A stretch of DNA of 64,000 bases, taken from positions 45,235,570-45,299,569 of the forward strand of contig CM046294.1 of NCBI GenBank assembly GCA_025267735.1. Reading direction: 5' to 3'. Source of the stretch: Mactra quadrangularis (Eukaryota; Mollusca; Bivalvia; Venerida; Mactridae). The notes beneath the pieces are model-generated. The model ran no database searches, was not told where the DNA came from, and saw nothing but the letters and a program-made list of their open reading frames with translations. Below are positions 34,301 to 46,300 of the stretch, in pieces; the first letter of the stretch is position 1, and every line of letters starts with the position of its first letter. A program made the position numbers and the translations under genes.

Positions 34301-37300
34301 TTTACTTGAGAAGAAAATGGTCCCTAGGACCTTTTTGCTATTAAGTCCATAGATTTGGATACATGTAGTCCTGACTGTGGAACTTTACTGTATAAACTTA
34401 CATGTACATTTGTCAACATCAACTATGACTGCATGTGTCTTTAAATGTTCTGTTTTCAGTGTATAAACTTACATTTGTCAACATCCACTATGACTGTGTC
34501 TTTAAATTTTCTATGTTTTCTATGTGGTTTTTTTTTCAGATCGAGGCATTCATTCATGACTGGCTATTATCCATTCAGAGCTGGGCTACAGGTTAGTACG
34601 TGTATTCTATCATACAATGAAGGGTTCAACTTGACCACTGCGCTTGGTAATGTATCAGTTTGTCTGTTGCAAACGCATTTATAATAATGAAATGCAAAAC
34701 CTGGAAAATTAGCTCTAAACAGTTTGCCTACTAATCCCTTTAAGTCGTTATCTAGTATCGTAGAAGATAAGCAGTTTACTGACTAACTAAATTAAGTGAA
34801 TAATAAGGATAATGAATATCGGGAATACATATTTTTCTTAATATAAGGCACAGGTCAAAACCAAATAAAGGGAATAACAAGGGTCACGAATACATATTAT
34901 TTTAATGTTGGACTCAGGGCAAAGCCAAAACATTCCGATCGACAAAATATATAATGCGGAAAAGTGGCGTAAATGACCGTAGCACTTGTGAAAAAACTCC
35001 GTCAGCACCAATCTTAGTATGCGCTACCGCCATATTGTAGCGAAACTAAACCTTTTTATTAAATTATTATTATATGTTTCAGCATATGGTTATAGGATTT
35101 GCTCAAGATGTCTGCTCACCATTAAATATGACATTTTTACCACAACATTTAAAGAAAGCTGGCTATGCTACACATATTGTGGGAAAGTAAGTTTTATCAT
35201 ACATATTGAAACAATGGATTTTGAACTGGTAATCATTTGATAGCCAGCTCCGCGTTGGCTCGAATTACATCTATAATAACCTCGTCGATTCATTATTATT
35301 GAAAAGTTAAGTTTTTTTTTGTAAATTTCGGCGTAGATCTATGTTGTTTTAGTTAAAAGTCCCGGGGTTGTGGTTTTGAACCATTGTGGCACCCATGTAA
35401 GTCAGTGAAATTTGGTTTTGATGTTCATGTAAAAGCTACGACCATTCTCCCGCCGGTCGCTGTTTCAAGTAATGCTGTAGTCAGGCTTTTGCGAACATAC
35501 TAGCGTGTGTTCTATACAAATTAAAGCTAGGGGTCAAAAGATCTAAGCCTCTTCAGATATACATGTAGTGATAAAAACAACTTGCCCAGTCTAGGAAATT
35601 AATGGGTGTCCGGTTGCCAGGGACAACCAATTTCTTGTTCGGCCAACCAAATATTTCTTTTGGGTAGCAAAGTTTCTACTAACAAGATATAGCGCTAGCT
35701 GCTAAAATGACCAGTTCGGGCAACCAATTTCAAATTCCATTTTCGTAGACTGGACCGTAATTTACCGCTGCAAAATGACTGAGAATTTCTCTAAAATCCC
35801 CATAAAGCATCATGTACACATTTCTAATTTTATTACTCAAACCTTAAAACTTAGAAGTGATAAACTTTCATAACGTTGCTGCTTTGTTCTATTTGAATCT
35901 TTACAAATTATGTTATATATTCTTACCACGTGTAATATGTCCTAATATTTGCATGATACTCGTAAATTGTTGAACATGTACTATGTCTTTGTTTACCTGG
36001 GCCAGACATGTTGTAAATATACGTATGGCCTAATGTATACCTTTGACCCAGTGCTTTTCACAAAAATTCTTACGAAAAAATCTTCGTAAGTCAAAAGCAA
36101 AAAACATTAATAATACGCTCATTTTTTGGCTTATCAGTTTTTAATATTACATTATTGTGTAGAATTGTGTATACCTTTTGAATATCATATCATAGTTATG
36201 CTTATCATCCGTCTGACTTTGAAGTACAATTATATGAAACTGACTTACGAAGATTTCTTTCGTAAGAAGTTTTGTGAAAAGCTTTTTTTCTATGAATAAA
36301 AGTAGACAGTACAAAATTATATAATTCCAGATGGCATTTAGGATTCTGTAGCTGGGAATGTACTCCTACTTATAGGGGTTTTGATTCATTCTATGGTTAC
36401 TATACTAGTCGATCAGATTACTTTACGCATGAAAATCGTAAGTTTATTTTGATCGTAAGATTTTTTTTCATCGTAAGTTTATTTTCATCGTAAGTTTATT
36501 TTCATTGTAAGTTTATTTTCATCATAAGTTTTTTTCATCGCAAGTTTATCATCATTTACATGAAATTTATAACATGGTTTCATGTTACAGTATGTTAGCT
36601 ATTTTTTGAAATCGTAATTAATGGTTTTGTAACTTTTACTTGGTACATTGTAAGTTGACGCAAAAAATGTGCCAAATTTTTCCTTAAAAAAAACGTCAGA
36701 TCGGTAAAATAAGTTCGTCAGAAAAGAAGTATTTTAACCACCTTCGATGAGTTTAAATCCATTTTTGATAAATTTGAAATACTATATCTTAACGTAATCA
36801 GTAAAATTATATCTTATGACATCTATATAGGTTTCATAAAAAAATGAAAAAAAATATTTGATATGTTGAACACATTTACCGGCGACAAATTTGATTTGTT
36901 GTACACATTTACCGGCGACAAATTTGATATGTTGTACACAATTACCGGCGACAATTTTGATATGTTGAACACATTTACCGGTGACAAATTTGATATGTTG
37001 AACACATTTACCGGTGACAAATTTGATATGTTGAACACATTTACCGGCGACAATGCACACGGAACTACAATTTCGATATCATTTATACTAGCTTTCAACT
37101 ATGACATATATAATTTCAGGAGGATATTTAGACTTCCATGATGACTATGCTGTGGTCAGAGATGCCAATGGTACATATTCAGCCGTAAGTTGATCTTTGT
37201 TATGTAGTACAATCTTACAATTGATTAAGTATTTCTTTTTTATATGCAAATGCATATTGAATAAAAATACTATCAACACATAACACTTTATTATTGACTG

Positions 37301-40300
37301 TTTACTTTTACAACGTTTCGCTATACGAGGCTTCTTCAGGAATATTTATATATTACCTTATACATTAGCAACTAAACCAGGCAATACGTTTTGATTGGGT
37401 TTAACGTGGTAGCAACACATTGTATAGATCATATTATTGCGGCCAGTCAACCTACTCACTGTTCCTGAATGGCTAAATCTCTGGATTTAGCTGTTAACCA
37501 GTTACAACTTACAGGGTACATACCTCAGTAAATGACTTGCAATTTCCCTTCATGATTTAGAATCAGTGGTAGGAGGGAGAAAATACATAAGTAAATTATA
37601 GTATAACATAACTTTGTTGCTAATAGGGTTATCATCCAGGCGATATAGTTAATGAAAAACATCGTTTATTCATTAATCATTAATAATGCAATAACGTTAA
37701 GTGACTTAGAATAAGTTTTCTGGCAAACAATAATACGAAGTTAAGTTTGGTGCTTGCGATACTAGAATAATTTAAATCAATCTGATTAAAACCCGATCAA
37801 AAATTTCCGCTCGCCTACTCGCTAATTTAGATCTGGCCTTTATCAAACGAAGGTCACGTTCAGGTGACCTTTTCTCATTATCATATTAATGACGAAATTG
37901 TTATGATTAGTAACTTGTTTACATCGTCTACGTCACGCAATTTGAATTGAGCTGTCCAATCGCAGACTGTGAATAATACTGCTGTTAAATTAGCTCGCAA
38001 ACCTTAGTCTAAAAATAGAAATTACGAAAATCAAAATGTTATTAATAGTGTTTCGTCTAGATGAAAGCTACGCATTGATTAGTCGACATAAAGGTCATCT
38101 CGACGTGACCTTCCTTTGAGATAGTAGAGATCCTGTACGACAACGCTCTACAGGATATCTGTTTACGGAGATTGTATTTATATTGACGGTATGTTTTTAT
38201 TTTTCCAGGATTTATATGCATTGAGAGCAGAGAAAATAATTGCTAAACATGATCCATCTCAACCATTGTTCCTATATTTACCATATCAAAGTGTCCACGA
38301 ACCTTTAGAGGTATAATAGTAGATTACATTGAGGGTATTTGTTTATTACTGTGTTGGATTGATTTATATATTTCACGAGTGAGCTAAAGATGCAATATTA
38401 TCATGAGTGGAGTATCCACGAGTGGAAATATTATACCCTTAGCCCACGAGTCTTGTTGCTAGACTATGTTGTCTGAAATGCTTGTAAATATATTATACTC
38501 AAAGAAATAGAGTCATGACTTTCTAAGAGCCTGTTTATATATGTTAGCAAGACTTCTATTTGCACTTGGTTTACTCTACCCAGATGCAAATTTTACTTTG
38601 AAGGCTACCTGCTTAAAATGTGTCTTCGACCAGCCGTTTGAAGTCGAAATGTGAAGTACCTGTTTTAATATCTTATTAAACAGTATTGTTTATTCGTCAT
38701 CTTTGACTTGTAAACATGTACATGTACGTGTATATCGTATGATTTATACTGTATGGGTGCATCGCCATTTTTTGTATATGCGACACACCCGTTTGAGTTC
38801 TGCCAATAAAATAGTGTATGTGGCTTCGACCAGCCGTTTGAAGTCAAAATGTGTTTAAATCTCATTCTGCCACAGCATTATTTATTCGTTATCATTGACT
38901 TATGTATATATATTGTATATCGTGTAAACTGTATCTGGGCGCTAACATTTTTTAATTGCGACAAAACCGTTTGTGTTCTGCCAATGAAATATTGTTTTAT
39001 TCTATTCTGTTCTGAACCCGGATCGATAGCGCAGTTGGTAGCGCGTCGGGATTTGGAATCTCGTGCCCGAGGGGGTGCGGGTTCGAATCCCACCCGGGGA
39101 GGTTATACCCTTCCATGAAAATTTGACAATAATGTCGGTTTTCCTCCATTGATTAGATAATATGGAGTAGTTTCCGGCCTTGTGAAAGGGTAGGTGAGTA
39201 CTGGTTATAGACAATGGTCCAGGAAAGCTAGGTTAGGTGCGCTGGACGCCGTGAAAACGGTAAAATGACCTAAATTGTGTTGACAAGGCGTTAACTCCAA
39301 TGAATAAATATATTCTATTATGTTTTGTTCTATTCTGTTCTGATATAGGTACCACCACAATATGAAGCCTTGTATCCAAATGTTGAAACACCTGCAAGAC
39401 GAACATACTGTGGTTAGTAGTTTAAAATGTTTAAAATTTCTATCTGACGATGTTTTTGTATGTTACATTTAATGATTTAAAGTATCCTTAGAGGGACATA
39501 GGCGGATCAAGCGGGGGGGTCAGGGGGTCCGACCCCCCTCCTTCCAGAATTTCCAAGATGTACCTGTCCATTAGAGTATTTCTTGACAGCAAGTCATTTT
39601 TAAGTAGCATGAAGCAATTTTTCTCGGTGCTTAATATAGATTTAATGGTTATGTAGTTGTTTTTATCATTAATATGTTGCATTATTCTGCAAAATGTGTA
39701 TGATGTGGTAGTGGTTCGAAAGTTTGGACCCATCTAGAAAAAGGTTCGACCCCCCCCCCCCCCCCTAAAAAGAAATCCTGGATTTGCCCCTGGAGGCATA
39801 ACTTGAAACAATATTTCTAATTGGCAATTCCTAGTGTTTTCAATTTTATTACATACAAGTCAATATTTATGGTAATTCATTTTAATTCAATCGTGAAACG
39901 AGTCCACTTCCTTATCCCCCAGTACTAAGCTTGTATGCTAATGTTCCTTTCTCAAGGAAACAACGTTTAAGGCTTTTAATGGGATTCATTCCAACGCGAA
40001 GCTGGCTATCCAATGATTAAAAGTGACTAATCTACGTTGTAATAACTTGTTTCACGGTCGAGGAAAGATAAATAAGTATAAACTCGTTAGTCTATACAAA
40101 AATGCCTAAGTAATCTATTTGGACCATTTTTCTTATGACTGGTCACTATCTTTATTCATATTTCAGGTATGGTCACAGCTCTAGACGCAGCTATTGGACA
40201 AGTAGTTACAGCATTAAAAGATAAAGGATTATACGATGATACCATATTCTTCTTTACTCCAGATGTAAGTTTGATTTAAACAGTGCTTACAGTACTTTGA

Positions 40301-43300
40301 TTCGACCTATAAAATGTTCACATAGAATGAGAGTGTATTTCTTCCCGCTTGTTCGCAAAAGTACAGTCTGTCTTGCGACCACCGAGCCCAGTATATATGT
40401 ACAAATGTATTTACTTTTGTGAATTTTGGTAATTCTTCCACCAACCTGTGTACATCTTCTTTATTTTTTTCTTGGGTTGGTTTAACGCAGTAGCAAAGTA
40501 TTGTATAGGTCATAATCACGGCGGTCAGTCAACCTTTACTCATCGTTCCTGGAAAGGCTGAATTTAACTCCTGCATTCCTATGCGCCCGGTCATTTTTAT
40601 CAAACACAAGGGCAACTTCTGGTCCATGCTTACATTGTACGTCCAAATTTGCTTATACCCAAATCCTCTACAAAGACATAAAGTAAATCGACTATTTCCT
40701 CCATTATTGATATACAATTCGGAACACCTCGACTACTCACTGAATAAATGATCTTGGCAGGATTCATTTGGGTACATCAAGATTGTTTTTCTACATACTC
40801 GAGGCAAAGCACACTGCAGCTTAGATAGTTCTAGTCGCATTTTCACAATGCTTTGTAAACTTTTGTTGTACACTGTTCTTGTTTCGTAGTCCTTCAGACG
40901 AAGATTTACGCTTTAATATGCTTTGCTTTGTCATAAATTGTGTTTTCTTTTTATATGCCCGAAAGAATTTCGGGCATATTATGTTATACCCCCCTGGCGT
41001 CCGTCTGTCCGTCCGTCCGTCCGTCCATCTGTTAGCAATTTTGTTTCCGGAGCATAACCTAAGTTCCATTTGGTCCACAATATTCAAACTTCATACGATG
41101 ATTGTCCATATCGGGTAGAAGACCCCTATTGATTTTGGGGTCACAATGTCAAAGGTCAAGGTCACTATTACCTTAAAACTGAAAACAGTTTCCGGAGCAT
41201 AACTTAAGTTGAAATATTCTTATGTCTTATAAATGCTTCATCTTAACTAATAAAAATAACACTTTCGGGCATATAATGCTCCGCCTAGCGGTGCTCTTGT
41301 TGTCATTTTTTTCTTATACGACACTCGGATCTAGAATGGCGGTATGGTGGCACAAGGTGGCAACAACTGGCCGTTACGTGGTTCCAAGATATCGATATGG
41401 GAAGGCGGTACTAGAGGCGTGGCTTTCGTTTCTGGCTCAAGACTGGAGAAGGTCGGATATACATTTGATGGGTAAATTTGTTATTGCAGTGTAATTGTTT
41501 ATTGTTAGTTTTGTTCCCAATATATGGTGGTATATTTCTGCCATCGGATAAAAACCACAGGCTGTCGGCATGAAAGCGTCCATCCCCCCATTTGATTAAT
41601 ATATACGCGTAAATGTATATACAAAACTATACATGCGTAGTGATCGAAGATATAACGTAACTCATTACCTCAGAAACCAAGACAAAATGGCCAATCTTTT
41701 TCAAGGGGTTCTTTGTTTTTTTAGTGTAGATTTTCAAAAACTTTGTATTATGTAACAAGGAAATGGCAAATATTACGATTCCTTATCGAAATTCATAATT
41801 AAAAGGCCTCAAGTGAAAGTTTACTGGTTCCGAACCGAAAAGTGCAGTTGACATCGATGTGACCTTAGTTAAAACATTGTCAACATTATGTCTATGTAAT
41901 ATTTTAATTTTTGTGGGTGAAAGGATCTCTTTATTGCCGACAACCTGTGGTTTCTACTAAACCTTCTTATTAGCATTTTATTACTTACTGAGCAATACTC
42001 ATTGCTTTCAGAATGGTGCATGGATACCTTATCATGGTAACAACTGGCCCCTTCGTGGTGGAAAGATTTCTTTATGGGAAGGGGGAACGAGGACAGCTGG
42101 GTTTATTTCCGGTGCTCGTTTACAGAATACGGGAAGAGTTTTTGATGGGTATGGGACTGTTTGGTGTTGCATGTATAATAATATAATCAGAATTTCGTAT
42201 TGTTCAATTTTATACAAATGTCAGTGGCACCAGATTCCTTAAATTCGTTAAAATACACACAAATATGCTTTAATAATAATAGTTTGTCAACGAATACAGT
42301 TAAGACAGGCCCGTATACACAATCTTATTGTCGTAAAAATAAACAATAATTAAGTCTTAAGTGTTAGTAGTATTTTTATTCAATATACTTTTATACACAA
42401 TCTTGTAAGACTTATAACTATATTTTTATTAAACTTTTATTTATTGTTTATTTAACTTTTATTAAAATATAATGTAGTGTACATCTACATGTATACATGG
42501 GGACTATACATGAATACGACTTGTTTTTATAATCATAAGTTATGGACTCTGGTGCTAGTATGGGGCATATATTAACTTCGCTGATTCGATTTAATTTCAT
42601 TGACTGTGAGAACGCAAGAACTATAGTGAATATTTAAATCAGCGGGGTTAAAAATTGCGCCACTGACAATTGAATAAAATTGTAGCGTAGGTCATTTCAT
42701 TAAACCATGTGACCAAAACCATTTACTGCCCGGTACGATACCAACTTTGTTGTTCAGTCTAGCTATTTACGAAGACTATTAACTGTATTGAATAAATTAA
42801 CAATTCTCTGTACGTAGTGTGCCTTTAAATATTTCTTTTGACATTCACATGGTGCCTGTACCCCGTGAAATTTTGCGATCAGTTTGGGCAATATCAAAAA
42901 CCGGAACACAAATATAGAATTTACTATCATGAAGTTAGACATTCAACTATTTTTTATGTTAAATGTATAATGAATTGTGTCCGGCTAATCCGAATCACAC
43001 CCCTTTGTTCTCGCCACAAGTTGTGTAAAAATAATGAGCATTATCATTAACATTGTTCAGTAGTTTATAGTAAGATTTCTTTCACCTTACGAAGGTCAAA
43101 GTGCATTGAATATTCATGAAGAAGATCCGAATGCGGTGAACAGGTGTGCAATACAATACTAGCAAGCGTTAATTACAATAACTTTGACGCATCTCACTAA
43201 CTGATATCCTAAGCCCAGTGGTAACGCGTCGGCCGTCAGACCTAAAGGTTTATGGTTCAAATCCCAGTAGCATAATATTTTTTCAGACTTAAACCTTGCT

Positions 43301-46300
43301 ACGTTTTTTTTCATCTTATTTATAATATGGTGTCAGTATTATATAAATTATACAAGTTTTTCTCCCTCGTGAATCTCGTGCACACAAAGAGTGTATATAA
43401 CCACCCAAATGTTTTTGTTAGGAAGGTCATCCTGTCTGAAACGTGTGAGCACGCGAAAAATTGTCAAAATGTAATATATTTACTTATATTTTATAACCAC
43501 CGACCACTGTGTCAAAAACGTTATTTTAGACGCAGCTGTATCCACTGTGCTAAACCGCCTTTCGATAATTGAAGTTATAAATTTGTTGACCAATGGGAAT
43601 AAATCCTCGGAGAATAAACCTTCCGAACAACCTCTTTTATAATGGTTTAGCCCATATTTACAAAGGTCAGCGCCGTGACCTTCGTAAGGTGAAAGAAATC
43701 TTACTATACTTGTACACATTAAAAATTTAGTAATGTGTCGATTGGAAACCCCATTTTCATTTCAATCTATATACATGTATTAGTAAAATTATCTACATAT
43801 AATATTGTTATTCATATTTCAGGTTAATGCATGCTGTAGATTGGCACCCAACAATTCTGTCTGCTGTTGGCCTTGAACCAGGTATTATTGTGTTGTTTTA
43901 CCTTTTGTTTTTATTCTCCCTCCTACCAATGATTCTTAATTATGTAGGGCAGTTGTCAGTCACTGACGAAAATATAAGCTTAGTATTTGGTTAACAGCTA
44001 AAATCTAGATATTTAGTCTTTCCAGGAACAGTGAGTAGGTTGACTGACCGCCGTTATATGACCTATACAAACAAACAAAACATTTTGTTCGTGCTCTTGT
44101 TTCACAACATTTACAACAATATTCCATTATCCTTCAGTCGCTGTTGTTGAAATTAGACTTCTAAATGATGGTCTTTATTTCCCGTGATGTGGATTTGAAT
44201 TCGGTTGTGAATACGTCCTGTTCGGGCGATTTTTCATGCTCACATAAGCTTTTGTGACAGCAAATTCCTATTAAATCAAACATACGTTCGTTTTCATTCG
44301 ACTGTAAGTTAGGTCGAAATCATAAGAAGCTTGAAAAAACACTCGAGATTGACAATAAAAAGCTGTCATGAGATTATAGTCTGCCATTGCAAATGTGACG
44401 TGACTGCAAAAAAATGAGAACGAAAAGTCGACAGAACAATACATCTTATTATGCCTTGTTTTAATGATAATAATATGCAGAAACCGATTCAAATAATCAC
44501 TTTCTCTCCATAAAGGATTTTAGAAATACAGACATGCTTTCCTTGAAATTAGGCCAAAGCAGACAGATTCGCTGTATTGCTCGAAAATAATAATGTGTTG
44601 AATTGAATATTACTTTGTGAATGTTATTGTGTAAAAGTTTATCCGTTAGAAATGATTTCAATAGAATTAAAGGTTAATACTTGCATTCTGTGTAAAAAAA
44701 TCACACGTATGAAGCAACTTGGCAGTACTCTGGTGTTCATGTTATTGAATAATAACCCCTGATTATCTCCCTTTTATCATCAGATCCAGCATTAGATGGG
44801 ATATCACAATGGGAAGCTATAAGTACTGGTAGTGAAGGAAATAGAACAGAGTTTATATATAACTTGGATGATACAGTACCTGCCCCACAGGGGCACGCTG
44901 CCATAAGGTGAGTTCATGTTACTATAAATAGAATGTGTTACTATAAATAGAAGCTATAAGCACTGGTAGTGAAGGAAATAGAACAGAGTTTATATATAAC
45001 TTGGATGATACAGTACCTGCCCCACAGGGACACGCTGCCATAAGGTGAGTACATCTTTCTATAAATAGAGTATGTTACTATAAATAGACCATGTTTCTAT
45101 AAATAGACCATGTTTCTATAAATAAACTGTGATTCTATAAATAGACCATGTTTCTATAAATATAGTGTGTTACTATAAATAGACCGTGTTTCTACAAATA
45201 GACTGGGTTTCTATAAATAGACCATGTTTCTATAAATAGACCATGTTTCTATAAATAGACTGGGTTTCTATAAATAGACCATGTTTCTATAAATATACCA
45301 TGTTTCTATAAATAGACTGGGTTTCTATAAATAGAACAGAAATTATAAACAACTTAAATGATACTGCACCAGCGCAACAGGGACATGCTGCCATTGCATG
45401 AGGTGAGTACATGTCACTATAAATAGACCATGTTTCTATAAATAGACCGTGGGTTTTTATAAATAGACCATATTTCTATAAATAGACCATGTTTCTATAA
45501 ATAGACCGTGGTTTTATATAAATAGACCATGTTTCTATAATAAGACCGTGTTTTTATAAATAGACCATATTTCTATAAATAGACCATGTTTCTATAAATA
45601 GACCATGTTTCTATAAATAGACTGGGTTTCTATAAATAGAACAGAAATTATAAACAACTTAAATGATACTGCACCAGCGCAACAGGGAAAGGCTGCCATA
45701 GCATGAGGTGAGTACTTGTCACTATAAATAGACCATGTCTCTATCAATAGTTATTCGATGAAAATATACGATGAAAATATTATATTTGAAATTTCCACCG
45801 TACTTAAAATATAAAATACGATTTTACGTCACCTTAGAGAAAATATCTCATCATTTTAAGAATAAGTGACATCCAGTTATAGTTGTGTTAATATTTTGAT
45901 AGAACACATGAAAAAAAAACAGAATATCCGTCAATTTTGTGGTAAAATCTCTTTATTTTATGTCATGAGCTCGGAAAATGATATTTTCACTCGTGGCTAA
46001 GACACTCGTGAACATTGTGCTGTCTGAGATCACTCGGTGAAATAAATACCGATCTTACACCAAATTAAACAAATATTCTCCAATTCCTTCCTATTATTTT
46101 TTACAGAAATATACTCTAGAATTCATTGTAAATAGATAAATAGATGACTTTATATCAAATTTTACACATGTAATAACACTGTTTAAACATTGCTAAAAAG
46201 CAATTTGTCTAACACACCGTGTAAATGCTAGTTCTAACTATTATTTACAGGATGGGAGATTACAAGTTGTTAGTAGGTAATGCTGGTATGTTCAATGGAT

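Noticed and set aside
36782..37141. Overlapping ~92-codon ORFs on both strands
   Set aside because: They arise from the 33-bp minisatellite, whose length keeps all frames open. The + strand ORF enters exon 6 out of frame.
41222..41494. ORF of 90 codons starting at 41222
   Set aside because: It reads exon 10a in the wrong frame ([10 protein letters not shown]...). The frame that matches the sulfatase is different and bounded by splice sites.
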